Virus record (IMG/VR): IMGVR_UViG_3300023179_000300
Coordinates: 1 to 34,057 of that record
DNA: 34,057 nt
From: a virus
Direction: 5' to 3' (one strand)
A program made the position numbers and the translations under genes. Position 1 is the stretch's first letter. Each line of letters opens with the position of its first letter. Positions 16,749-24,540 of the stretch are shown in pieces. The notes beneath the pieces are model-generated. The model was not told the DNA's origin, made no database searches, and was given only the letters and a program-made list of their open reading frames with translations.

Positions 16749-17974
16749 TGAGCCCATCTCCCTTTAACGATAATTGTATCTGCAGCCGTTATGTTAAATC
16801 CAAGTAATATGTTATTAAAAACAATTAATTGAGGTACATTAATACTAGGTGTCCAGTTATATAATGCTTTATCAATATATTGACCGTTAACAAATACATC
16901 AAATTCATGATATGTTGCACTTAATTTAGTTACAGGATTTACAGCTGAACCAAAGTTTAGTTGAACAGTTGACGCATTTACATATGTAGCTTGTCGTTCT
17001 TGCAACGCCGTTAAATAAAACATTATATCTGGAGTAAGATTAGTAATAAGTCCCCCGCCGCCGACTGTTACTGAAACACCAGAAACTATACTGCTTTGTG
17101 CTTGAAGTACTTCTATTGGTACCGATGTAGTTTGAAATATATTAGTATTACCAACATCAATATATTGATCAAATGAAAGTTTCTTAGGTGAAAACATTTT
17201 TTTGATAGTTGATATACGTGCTTCTTGTTCTGATAATAATGTTCCTAGTACCGTTAATGGTATAGTTGCTCGTATTAAACGATCTTCTCCAACGGTATTT
17301 ACAGTTTCAAAATTAATTGAACCTATTGTAGTTTGAAATTTATTGTTATCATTTCCCCAAGCAAATCGGCCATATGGCAAAATTTGATCTATTAAATCAT
17401 TCATTTGCGCAGTAAAATCACACCATATCATCATATCATATTCTATAGTAACATATTTTGGTATATCCACAATATAAATTTTTTGAGATTCTGCAGGTAG
17501 ATTTTTTGGTATTGGAAATAAATCATCTTCATACCGATTTCGTTCATTATATTTGTTTTTATATACAATATAATTTGTTGGGTATGGTCTATTAACATCT
17601 AATGATCGTTGATTATCTCTTTCGGTAACTGAATTTCGTTTTAACATGATTAATGGAGATTGTAACATTCCTTTTTCATCGCGAAGATACCCCAATCTGC
17701 GTACATTGTCCCATTTTTCTCCATTTGAAAAAATTACAGGTATTGAAATCAATTGTTGATTTGCGTTAATTTGTGGTTGTATTTCATTTTCAATAAACCA
17801 TTTAATTGCATAATCAATATCATAAAGAGTTTGTTGTGGCGTACGTATTATATCATCATCTCGACGTGTTTGATTTGCCCGATTTAATAATAAATCGTCA
17901 TTTAATCCTTCTGTTGATTTAGGATTAGGTTTATTGGTTTTTCGATCTATATTCTGTCTATTTAATTTAGGCAT
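16745..17974 (-). CDS. Tail completion/terminator protein, gp15-like, with C-terminal extension
   Basis: A 409-residue protein in the position of T4 gp15, after the gp13- and gp14-like neck genes. The central part (LISIPVIFSNGEKWDNVRRL, then a SPLIMLKRNSV strand and a long segment ending in VTIEYDMMIWCDF) matches the sort of protein annotated as tail-sheath stabiliser in marine T4-like phages. T4 gp15 is 272 residues. Here the last 110 or so residues (after about residue 295) look like a separate beta-rich module containing VNGQYIDKALYNW. It has a good ribosome site (AAAGGATAGAA) and overlaps the next gene, the fibre, as ATGA. The C-terminal module next to the fibre gene could be a fibre-attachment domain, which is inference. 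The gp15 equivalence is moderate. Confidence 0.6.
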   Translation of the reverse strand: MPKLNRQNIDRKTNKPNPKSTEGLNDDLLLNRANQTRRDDDIIRTPQQTLYDIDYAIKWFIENEIQPQINANQQLISIPVIFSNGEKWDNVRRLGYLRDEKGMLQSPLIMLKRNSVTERDNQRSLDVNRPYPTNYIVYKNKYNERNRYEDDLFPIPKNLPAESQKIYIVDIPKYVTIEYDMMIWCDFTAQMNDLIDQILPYGRFAWGNDNNKFQTTIGSINFETVNTVGEDRLIRATIPLTVLGTLLSEQEARISTIKKMFSPKKLSFDQYIDVGNTNIFQTTSVPIEVLQAQSSIVSGVSVTVGGGGLITNLTPDIMFYLTALQERQATYVNASTVQLNFGSAVNPVTKLSATYHEFDVFVNGQYIDKALYNWTPSINVPQLIVFNNILLGFNITAADTIIVKGRWAQ

Positions 17975-17976
17975 TT

Positions 17977-18495
17977 CTATCCTTTATATGAAAATGATGA
18001 ATTATTTCCGCCACGTCGTATATTTGAAATACCCCATGGGGTTTGACGAGTTGCGTGTGCATTACATATAATAGAAACGCTATATCCATGAGAATCTCCA
18101 TTTGGCCAAGTTTCTGGATTCTTACCAACAAAGTATTGATTTGCATCAACATTATCTAATTCATAATATTCATTGTCCCAAAATACAATATCTCCTACTT
18201 CTGGATAAAAATCTGCACGTTCTAATAAATCTCTAGAAATACCAAATGTTAATGTTCTTGTATAACTATGACCATAATCATCCATTGTTGCAGTTTTATC
18301 ATCTTTTGTAATCATGCATGGTAGTAATATTGAATCATAATATGATTTTGAATCAGATTCTCCATATATATTTGATTCTGTATTTTCTACAATAAGTTTG
18401 TAAAATTCAATTTCAGTATCAACAATTGCATTGATTAATTCGCGATTAACTGATGCTAGAAATTTTGCATCTCGTTGAGTTCCAAATAATGCCAT
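17977..18495 (-). CDS. Neck/head-closure protein, gp14-like
   Basis: A 172-residue protein that begins ALFGTQRDAKFLASVNRELI and contains EIEFYKLIVENTESNIYGES, then YYDSILLPCMI. A beta-rich part follows (GDIVFWDNEYYELDNVDANQ) and then a flexible C-terminus. This resembles the shortened gp14-like neck proteins that sit between gp13 and gp15 in non-enteric T4-like phages. T4 gp14 is 256 residues. Its role would be sealing the portal vertex after packaging and offering a tail attachment site. The ribosome site is clear (AAAGGGAAAATT before the ATG), and only two bases separate its stop from the next start. The call rests on order plus the N-terminal pattern. Confidence 0.6.
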   Translation of the reverse strand: MALFGTQRDAKFLASVNRELINAIVDTEIEFYKLIVENTESNIYGESDSKSYYDSILLPCMITKDDKTATMDDYGHSYTRTLTFGISRDLLERADFYPEVGDIVFWDNEYYELDNVDANQYFVGKNPETWPNGDSHGYSVSIICNAHATRQTPWGISNIRRGGNNSSFSYKG

Positions 18496-18505
18496 AATTT
18501 TCCCT

Positions 18506-19732
18506 TTATCCTAGATATATTTTTAATGGAACTTTTGCAAGTATTTCATTCATCTGCGTTGATTCGGCATTTTGTCGTGTCATCATTTGTTCTTTAGTCA
18601 TTTTTTCTAAAAATTCTCGAAGTTGAGTTATCAATTCTCCTTTTTCAGTTTGACCTTGAGATGTTAAATCGCTACCATTAAGTGTTACTTCGCCATTTGG
18701 TATTGGAACAGATGAATATTTACCGCGAATATATCCTAACATTTCTTTTGCAGTAGCGGTTGCATATTTAAAAATCCACGCACGGCCCATATCATTGATT
18801 CTACTATATGTTTGATATGTATATGGTATATTTGATGCGTCTGTTATAACACCTCGCATAAGTGCTGTATTCCCGTATAATACGGCTGAATTAGTTTTAT
18901 CATCTTCTAGTACAAACTCAATCCATACTTTTTTATAAAAAATTGATGATGCTGCACTTCCCGTGCCGCTTGATGGTACAGGATAAAATTTAATATCATC
19001 TCCATGCACTTCAAAAGTAAAATATGATTTACGAACCATATCATTAAATTCAATTGCTTGCAATCTAAATAAATCTGCATGTATCGGCATCATCATAAAT
19101 GATACAGACGGAGAAAATCCACCAAAATCAAATGCATCTAAAAGTTGTTGTGATCCTAATCCAGTACCAACAAACGGATCAAAATATCTTACAATAGCAG
19201 GCGGCATTTGATGCAATACTCGTTTTATTTCTACGGAACTAGTAGTTAAAACTAATCCTATAGATTTAGAAATAGCGGTGCGAATATTATATGATTGTTG
19301 TCCAGGTATAACATCAATTGATGCAGTATACCATTTAAGATGTCCACCAGAATCGGCTTCAGTACCATATGCTTTTGATATTTTACTAATATATCCAAAT
19401 GAATTTCCAATTAATGAATCAGTAAAACTATTTCCTTGTAAAAAACTAGAACCTGTTTGTACGCCTAACGTATTTAATAAGTTGTTAGCAATATTTACTT
19501 GATTTACTTGATTTGAATATTCAATAACAGCAGCTTCAAATGCAGTGTAAAAATTTACTGATTGCATTTCTACATCTAATATTGGGTATCCTAAAACTTG
19601 AGCTGCATGTTTAGCAAATTTATCTGCATGTGATTGAAATATAACATCTGAATCAAAAAATCCAAAAGGAGTACTGCCAGCAGTAAACGAAGAACTTCCT
19701 GGCCATATTGGACGATTTTCTGAATAATCCAT
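18506..19732 (-). CDS. Neck protein, gp13-like
   Basis: A 408-residue protein with the N-terminal pattern of T4-like neck proteins: a short Pro/Gly-rich leader, then FAKHAAQVLGYPILDVEMQS followed by FYTAFEAAVIEYSNQVNQ, a helix pair typical of gp13-type head-completion proteins. A helical C-terminal region (EKGELITQLREFLEKMTKEQ) closes the protein. T4 gp13 is 309 residues. An exact ATATTTATA motif lies 18 bases before its start, and the ribosome site is AAAAAGGAATATAAC. It lies after PhoH and before gp14-like and gp15-like genes, so the neck genes appear to be transcribed together from this motif. Confidence 0.7.
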   Translation of the reverse strand: MDYSENRPIWPGSSSFTAGSTPFGFFDSDVIFQSHADKFAKHAAQVLGYPILDVEMQSVNFYTAFEAAVIEYSNQVNQVNIANNLLNTLGVQTGSSFLQGNSFTDSLIGNSFGYISKISKAYGTEADSGGHLKWYTASIDVIPGQQSYNIRTAISKSIGLVLTTSSVEIKRVLHQMPPAIVRYFDPFVGTGLGSQQLLDAFDFGGFSPSVSFMMMPIHADLFRLQAIEFNDMVRKSYFTFEVHGDDIKFYPVPSSGTGSAASSIFYKKVWIEFVLEDDKTNSAVLYGNTALMRGVITDASNIPYTYQTYSRINDMGRAWIFKYATATAKEMLGYIRGKYSSVPIPNGEVTLNGSDLTSQGQTEKGELITQLREFLEKMTKEQMMTRQNAESTQMNEILAKVPLKIYLG

Positions 19733-19750
19733 TGTTATATTCCTTTTTCA

Positions 19751-19759
19751 TATAAATAT
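19751..19759 (-). promoter_or_regulatory. Putative late promoter (ATATTTATA) before the neck genes
   Basis: On the coding strand the motif begins at the last base of the PhoH stop codon (TGATATTTATATGAAAAAGG) and ends 18 bases before the gp13-like ATG. Its first base is shared with the upstream gene, so it is under constraint from both. Confidence 0.6.
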
Positions 19760-20424
19760 CAGTACGTTTCGTTTAGAAGTTTTAAGATTTCATCTAATGC
19801 TATATGTCGATGATTATCTAGTAATATAATTTCATTAACATATTTTGATTTAGTTAATTTTGGTACTTCATGAATTGCCGAATCATTTCCAAACTTTAAA
19901 TCAATTTGATATCGATCGCCCGTTAATATCATGATGCTGTCTTTTCCTAACCGAGATAACACCATTTGTAATTGTTGTTTGGTTAAATTTTGAAATTCAT
20001 CTACAATGCATACTGCTTGATCAAAAGTTCGTCCTCGAAAATGTGCTAACGAAACTAATTCGATATTTTCTTCACGTTCCATTTTGTCTAATACATCGGG
20101 TTTATTATATACTTTTCGCATATTACTTCGCAACGGTACTAACCATGGATCCATTTTTTCTGCTAATGACCCGGGTAAAAATCCGTTATCTTCATTTGAA
20201 ACTGTAGGACGTGTTATGATAATTTTATTAATTTGTCGTTTAAAAAACATATCTAAAGCTATTTGAACTGCTAACAAAGTTTTACCAGATCCAGCTTTAC
20301 CTAAAATAAAATTAAACGGAGTTTGTAAAATTTTTGCTTTTGCTTGTTTTTGTTCTTCTGATAATGTAATTGAAAATTTAACATCAGTTTTCGGTGGAGT
20401 TTTTTCTCGATTTTGCGTAGCCAT
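19759..20424 (-). CDS. phoH: PhoH-like P-loop ATPase
   Basis: A 221-residue PhoH-family protein. The Walker A motif is GKAGSGKT (residues 42-49), Walker B is CIVDEF (139-144), and a sensor-type TGD follows at 168-170. The TRPTVSNEDNGFLPGSLAEK segment at 71-90 is a hallmark of the family. Phage PhoH proteins are widespread in marine myoviruses; the biochemical role is unsettled, with phosphate-starvation response and RNA-linked ATPase or helicase functions proposed. Here it lies among virion genes, between a small unknown gene and the neck genes, so it is probably expressed late. It has a moderate ribosome site (AAAAGGCAAGTT before the ATG). The family assignment is firm; the function is not. 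Confidence 0.93.
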   Translation of the reverse strand: MATQNREKTPPKTDVKFSITLSEEQKQAKAKILQTPFNFILGKAGSGKTLLAVQIALDMFFKRQINKIIITRPTVSNEDNGFLPGSLAEKMDPWLVPLRSNMRKVYNKPDVLDKMEREENIELVSLAHFRGRTFDQAVCIVDEFQNLTKQQLQMVLSRLGKDSIMILTGDRYQIDLKFGNDSAIHEVPKLTKSKYVNEIILLDNHRHIALDEILKLLNETY

Positions 20425-20434
20425 AACTTGCCTT

Positions 20435-20710
20435 TTATGATAATTTAGTAAGTGTTGATTCGCGATATGTCATCGATTTAAGTGTTTCAATTTTACCTAA
20501 ACATATTTGACGTATTGCATAAAATGTTTTACGTGCGGGATATGGAGTCATAATTTTTATTTTAATTAACTCTCTATCTGGTCCAAGATCTTGTTCAATA
20601 TGTACCATTAATACTAATCGTATAGCTCTAATTCTATCTAATACATCAATAAGCCGACCATCATATCGAATTTCAGCATACATTTCATATTTAGTTCTTT
20701 CTACTGCCAT
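20435..20710 (-). CDS. Small protein of unknown function, possible ferredoxin-like fold
   Basis: A 91-residue basic protein with alternating strands and helices: YEMYAEIRYDGRLIDVLDRI, then AIRLVLMVHIEQDL, a charged turn, LIKIKIMTPYPARKTFYAIR and a final helix. The beta-alpha-beta-beta-alpha-beta order would fit a ferredoxin-like or ACT-like fold, as in many small RNA-binding or regulatory proteins. I do not recognise the family securely. It is the first gene after the major-capsid terminator and carries its own upstream ATATTTATA motif 12 bases before the ATG, while its ribosome site is weak (AAAAGATATC). Its stop lies 10 bases before the PhoH start, so the two are probably cotranscribed. Confidence 0.7.
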   Translation of the reverse strand: MAVERTKYEMYAEIRYDGRLIDVLDRIRAIRLVLMVHIEQDLGPDRELIKIKIMTPYPARKTFYAIRQICLGKIETLKSMTYRESTLTKLS

Positions 20711-20722
20711 GATATCTTTTAA

Positions 20723-20731
20723 TATAAATAT
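20723..20731 (-). promoter_or_regulatory. Putative late promoter (ATATTTATA) after the capsid terminator
   Basis: The coding strand reads TATATTTATATTAAAAG, 12 bases before the ATG at 20710 and just after the capsid-gene terminator. It would drive the small gene and PhoH. Confidence 0.6.
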
Positions 20732-20740
20732 ACAAACAGT

Positions 20741-20767
20741 AAAAAAGGGTGACCGAAGCCACCCTTT
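20741..20767 (-). terminator. Intrinsic terminator after the major capsid gene
   Basis: On the coding strand AAAGGGTGGC and GTCACCCTTT pair around a UUCG tetraloop, with one G-U pair, followed by six Ts and ACTG. It lies about 50 bases after the capsid stop codon and is one of the clearest terminators in the window. Confidence 0.92.
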
Positions 20768-20818
20768 CTTGTTTAATTAGTTAATTCGTTAATTGCTAAT
20801 TCTAATCGAAGTTAACTA

Positions 20819-22486
20819 TTAAAGTGAATTAAGACCGTGCACGTATACTTTTCCGTAGAATTCTGGACGAACTACTTTCTTAGCGTAACGTGTCATGACA
20901 CCTTTACGCGGAGTGAAGTTCACCGGATCGTATACAAGCGGAGTCATAATTAACGGAATATAAGGAGCAAATACAGCACCCGTTTCAAGGAACTGCGAAC
21001 CTCTAAAGCCCATTAAAATTACATTCTCAGTCATGTATGGATTTTTGTATACGGTATAACGATTGTTGATTGAACCAATTTTTTGAACACCGGCAGCAAA
21101 TTCCATTTTGTTACCATCAGTATCAGCAGCAAATCCTGGAATAGATTCGAGGATAGTTGCAACTGCTGGAGATGTTACAAGGAAGTTGGCGCCGCCACGC
21201 AATGTTTTTTGGTGAATTTTATTAGATACTTTTTGAAGTTTGGTACCTAAAGTTTGGAACCAACCACCTTGAGTGTTATAGAATCCATCTCCTGCGGCAG
21301 TAGCTGCACCTGCACCTGATTGCGTAAATCCAGATCCGTTCCAGAAGTTGTTGTTTAATGCAGACCAATACTCAGTTGTAGGAGCTGCAGCAATCAACAT
21401 ATCAAGAATCTCAAGATCAATTTCCATTGATACATACTCAGACAACATTGAAGTCAATTCAGCTTCAGCATCAATTGAATGATATGCATTTAAATCTTGA
21501 GCAAATTCAGGTGTCCAAACAGCTTTCAACTTACGTGTTTTGGCAACAATTGGATCTGATTGCATTTCAAGATTGATTTCTGGAATTTGAATATCGGCAT
21601 TGTATCCGTTAGAATAAGTTGTTCTGTCTTCAAAATCACCTCGCGAAATATCACTAGGTTGTTTGCTATATTGTAACTTAAAGTTAGTTCCAGCAATTGC
21701 TAATTGAATTGCAGTTGCTTGAGCAGTGGTTACAATAAATGATGCAGTAAAATTACTGTCAATTGTTGAAAATGCTTGAATTGGAACAATTTCAGTTGCA
21801 GCAGCACCAGAAACAAATGTCCAAGAACGAACTGAATATAAATCAGCATCGGTAGGAACATTTACAGTTACTTTTTTGTAGCTTGATAATGATGCAGAAT
21901 AAACACTATCATAATTAACTAATCCAGCATCGGTTAATGCACCAGTGCCAGAACCTGTATTTGCAGCTGTACTAGTTAATGCAGATGATGTAATTGAGTT
22001 AATTGAATAACCAAAACGACCAGCACCATAAAGACCACCTGCTGCATCTGAACCAGTTGTGGTAACACCAAACATTGAATCTAATGCATTAGGATTTCCA
22101 AATGGATCACCTGTTCTGTTGTTGTTGTCATTATCAAATCCAGGATGAGCTGTACCATATTTAAAGTCTAAATAAAATACAAGACCTGATGGCAAATTCA
22201 TTGGTTGAACTGAAACAAATTCTTTTGCTGCAAATTCAGCAAAGATACGTCGTACCAATGGAAGTGCTACACCTGCCCACTCTTCAGATCCTTGAGCAAC
22301 ACCAGTTTGTGAAGCTTCTTTTACTAATTGACGTGCTTGGTTTTCAAGCAATTGAGCCATGCCGGCTCTTTCGGTTTCGGTACGAAGGCCTTCTAAAAGT
22401 CCGGTTCGTTCCCATTTGTTTACGGTTGCAATTGCCGCAGATCGTTGTGATCGATCTGGACTTTGCAATAAATTAGAAATACTCAT
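20819..22486 (-). CDS. Major capsid protein, gp23-like
   Basis: A 555-residue protein (T4 gp23 is 521). The N-terminal region contains VNKWERTGLLEGL followed by ERAGMAQLLENQARQLVKEA, and then PLVRRIFAEFAAKEFVSVQP, the pattern of T4-like capsid proteins. The first 60 or so residues probably include a propeptide removed by the prohead protease. The C-terminus (APYIPLIMTPLVYDPVNFTP, then a KKVVRPEFYGKVYV segment) is also characteristic. It forms the hexamers of the head. No separate gp24-like vertex protein is seen in the window. The start is supported by AAAAGGAAACAAC before the ATG, preceded by an A-rich leader. It lies 27 bases after the scaffold stop and is closed by a strong UUCG terminator. 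Confidence 0.94.
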   Translation of the reverse strand: MSISNLLQSPDRSQRSAAIATVNKWERTGLLEGLRTETERAGMAQLLENQARQLVKEASQTGVAQGSEEWAGVALPLVRRIFAEFAAKEFVSVQPMNLPSGLVFYLDFKYGTAHPGFDNDNNNRTGDPFGNPNALDSMFGVTTTGSDAAGGLYGAGRFGYSINSITSSALTSTAANTGSGTGALTDAGLVNYDSVYSASLSSYKKVTVNVPTDADLYSVRSWTFVSGAAATEIVPIQAFSTIDSNFTASFIVTTAQATAIQLAIAGTNFKLQYSKQPSDISRGDFEDRTTYSNGYNADIQIPEINLEMQSDPIVAKTRKLKAVWTPEFAQDLNAYHSIDAEAELTSMLSEYVSMEIDLEILDMLIAAAPTTEYWSALNNNFWNGSGFTQSGAGAATAAGDGFYNTQGGWFQTLGTKLQKVSNKIHQKTLRGGANFLVTSPAVATILESIPGFAADTDGNKMEFAAGVQKIGSINNRYTVYKNPYMTENVILMGFRGSQFLETGAVFAPYIPLIMTPLVYDPVNFTPRKGVMTRYAKKVVRPEFYGKVYVHGLNSL

Positions 22487-22513
22487 GTTGTTTCCTTTTT
22501 TTTAATTTTTTTT

Positions 22514-23572
22514 TTACAATAATCCTGCTAATTTTTTCCACCGGTTAGCTAATTCAAAACCTTCAGATAAAACTTGTGTTGTTGGAGCAGTAGTCCTTGT
22601 AGCTTTTGATGCATACGATTCTTTAACTACTCGTTTTTTAGTTGGTCGTTTAAAGCTTTCAACCAATGTTGCAAATACTAATTTTGCTTCACGTGGGTTT
22701 GCAGCTCTATCAAAATTCTCAATCACTTTCATTTTTTGAGGTTCTGATAATTCAAAGTTACGGAACAATTTGTTTGTGTAAAGCAATTTAGCATTAAGAA
22801 GATTTACTTCGTTGATAACTGATTGCAAACGTTTAACTGTTCGATAAGCTTCTGCTAATTCTTGATTTTTATCTTGTAGTTCATCTTGCATATCTTCTAT
22901 TTCTTGCATCATTGATTCCGAATCTTCCATAGGTTGTTTTGGTTCTTCTAAATCTTCCTCTTCTCGTAAAATTGATTCAATAATTTCATCAATATCACTC
23001 ATTTCTGAACTACCAAGATCTTTCATAGTTGCACCATGCTCATCATCTTCAAAATACATTCCTTCTTCAATGTCAGTTCCTAACAATTCATCTGAATCGT
23101 CCATTGATGCATCTTCTTCTAACTCACGAATAATTTCTGAAATATCCAAATCTTCTGGATTTTCCATGTCCATGCCTTCATTGTATTCAGCTGTCATTTC
23201 TTCTTCAGATGCTGGTTGTTGCTTTTCTGACGCTGTTGTTTCATTTCCTCCTGCCATTCCAACTTGAAAATTGTAATCTTTGCCGCCAACTGATGCTGCT
23301 AAGGTATCATCTGTCCAATTGAAATCATTTCCGTCGGCAGTTGTATCCATATCGCCCATTTCTCCTTTTGCATCCATTTTTGCGTTTGCCCCCATTTCTA
23401 CATCTGCGTCATCTTCTTCATCCATTAATTCGGAATCTAATTTTTCAGCAAACATTCTAGTAAGACGAGGTGCAAATGCTTCTTGTAGAGCAATTTTTGC
23501 GTTAGCTAATGCAGTTTCTTTAACTGTTTTAGCATCCGCGATCGCTTGTTTTAACAAGTCCGATTTTGCCAT
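22514..23572 (-). CDS. Prohead scaffold (core) protein, gp22-like
   Basis: A 352-residue, very acidic protein rich in Asp, Glu and Met (GMDMENPEDLDISEIIRELE, then DDSDELLGTDIEEGMYFEDD). Its helical stretch at about residues 225-270 (MQEIEDMQDELQDKNQELAE) should form a coiled coil. The C-terminus is basic and ends in ELANRWKKLAGLL, a short helical end common to scaffolds of T4-like phages, which probably binds the capsid protein. T4 gp22 is 269 residues. It is expected to fill the prohead and then be degraded by the gp21-like protease. It directly precedes the capsid gene. AAGGAG five bases before the ATG is the strongest ribosome site in the window, and it has a leader of about 110 bases after a promoter-like motif. 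Confidence 0.85.
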   Translation of the reverse strand: MAKSDLLKQAIADAKTVKETALANAKIALQEAFAPRLTRMFAEKLDSELMDEEDDADVEMGANAKMDAKGEMGDMDTTADGNDFNWTDDTLAASVGGKDYNFQVGMAGGNETTASEKQQPASEEEMTAEYNEGMDMENPEDLDISEIIRELEEDASMDDSDELLGTDIEEGMYFEDDEHGATMKDLGSSEMSDIDEIIESILREEEDLEEPKQPMEDSESMMQEIEDMQDELQDKNQELAEAYRTVKRLQSVINEVNLLNAKLLYTNKLFRNFELSEPQKMKVIENFDRAANPREAKLVFATLVESFKRPTKKRVVKESYASKATRTTAPTTQVLSEGFELANRWKKLAGLL

Positions 23573-23651
23573 TTTTCTCCTTAAATTTGTTTTTTTTTTT
23601 GGAAATAAGATTATTTGAAATCTTAATAGAATTTAACTAATTTTTTTATAA

Positions 23652-23676
23652 ACGCTATATAAAGAACGAATAGCGT
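23652..23676 (-). promoter_or_regulatory. Hairpin in the leader of the scaffold-capsid transcript
   Basis: ACGCTAT (23670-23676 read on the minus strand) pairs with ATAGCGT (23652-23658) around an 11-base loop. It would lie at the 5' end of a transcript begun at the motif at 23684-23692, about 80 bases before the scaffold ATG. No long T-run follows directly, so it is more likely a leader or stability structure than a terminator. Confidence 0.45.
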
Positions 23677-23683
23677 ATTCTAC

Positions 23684-23692
23684 AATAAATAT
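23684..23692 (-). promoter_or_regulatory. Near match to the ATATTTATA motif before the scaffold and capsid genes
   Basis: The coding strand reads TATATTTATTGTAG, one base short of the exact nonamer. It follows the bS21 terminator and is the only good candidate for a promoter of the scaffold-capsid unit. Unlike the other copies, it lies about 110 bases from the start codon. Confidence 0.45.
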
Positions 23693-23713
23693 AGACATGT
23701 TTAAAAAAACAGT

Positions 23714-23743
23714 AAAAAAGTCCTAACATTTTTGTTAAGACTT
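23714..23743 (-). terminator. Intrinsic terminator after the bS21 gene
   Basis: On the coding strand AAGTCTTAACA pairs with TGTTAGGACTT (one G-U pair) around a four-base loop, followed by six Ts and ACTG. It separates the upstream head operon, including bS21, from the scaffold-capsid unit. Confidence 0.9.
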
Positions 23744-23760
23744 AATTTTTTTTTAATTTT

Positions 23761-24000
23761 TTAAAATTTATTTTGCAAATCTTGCATTTGTTGACGATAT
23801 CGTGCTTTTGAAACAATGTTTCTTCGTTTGGTAGTTGGTTTTACGAATGTGCGATTTTCTTTCACATGTTCTAATACTCCAGAATCTTTTACTTTGCGTT
23901 TCCAGGTTCTTAATGCAAATCCTAAATCTTGATTTACTACATTTACTGCCGTCGAATTACCCGGAACGATGCTTTGATGTTGTTTTTGTTTTTTGTTCAT
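23761..24000 (-). CDS. rpsU: Ribosomal protein bS21 homologue
   Basis: A 79-residue protein with a bS21 core at residues about 26-79: LGFALRTWKRKVKDSGVLEH followed by VKENRTFVKPTTKRR. It aligns with E. coli bS21 (ALRRFKRSCEKAGVL..., FYEKPTTERK) without gaps. The first 25 residues form a polar, disordered extension. bS21 sits on the small ribosomal subunit near the anti-Shine-Dalgarno sequence and acts in initiation. Phage-encoded bS21 is documented in several phages, where it is thought to enter host ribosomes. After the KPT motif this copy has KARYRQQMQ, with a tyrosine (Y68) where E. coli has a small residue, more like Bacteroidota bS21 as I remember it. Its own start has no Shine-Dalgarno sequence (TAATAAATTATATATG), although the scaffold and capsid genes that follow do. 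Confidence 0.93.
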   Translation of the reverse strand: MNKKQKQHQSIVPGNSTAVNVVNQDLGFALRTWKRKVKDSGVLEHVKENRTFVKPTTKRRNIVSKARYRQQMQDLQNKF

Positions 24001-24010
24001 ATATAATTTA

Positions 24011-24502
24011 TTAAATTTTTCCTTGTGGTTTTTTTGCTGCCTGCTGTCTTACATTGAATCTAAAATGTTTCAACTCAGGTTTTTGAGCTAAATATCCTTG
24101 AAGCTTTTGTGATTCTAATGCAGGATCTTGTCCTAATCGAAAATAAAAATATCCAATTTTTCCCGTTGGCGATAATGTTTTTTTAACTACAGTAAATCCT
24201 TTACGTTCTGCCCATTCTTGAATTTCTTGTGCTACTGATTGCGCAGTTGCTGGATCGCGAAGAACATATTCAATGCCGCCTCGATAATCAGTTAAGTTGT
24301 TAACCAATTGTGCTTCTTCTAATTCAGATTCACCCAATGTAGCACTCAATCCTTGCATTGCAACGTTCATTTCTTTATATGCATCTTTTGCTTTATTTAA
24401 ATTTTCAATATCTTCATCAGAAAATTTTGGAAATGCAGATGGTTTGGTTTGTTCTTTTAAACCAAAAAAATCTCGATATAATTTTTTAAATTTGCTCATC
24501 AT
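24011..24502 (-). CDS. Hypothetical protein in the capsid-assembly cluster
   Basis: A protein of about 163 residues. The N-terminus (MSKFKKLYRDFFGLKEQT) is basic and amphipathic. A short coiled coil follows near residues 33-70, then an alpha-beta domain (EIQEWAERKGFTVVKKTLSP, then GKIGYFYFRLGQDPALES) and a basic C-terminus ending in AKKPQGKI. No family is recognised. The double ATGATG allows a start at 24502 or 24499; AGGTG upstream is better spaced for the second. It lies between a small head-cluster gene and bS21. It could be a head or core component or an RNA-related protein paired with bS21. Neither can be decided from sequence. Confidence 0.7.
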   Translation of the reverse strand: MMSKFKKLYRDFFGLKEQTKPSAFPKFSDEDIENLNKAKDAYKEMNVAMQGLSATLGESELEEAQLVNNLTDYRGGIEYVLRDPATAQSVAQEIQEWAERKGFTVVKKTLSPTGKIGYFYFRLGQDPALESQKLQGYLAQKPELKHFRFNVRQQAAKKPQGKI

Positions 24503-24540
24503 GCACCTATATTATAATAATTTTTTTTACGTTATCCAAA

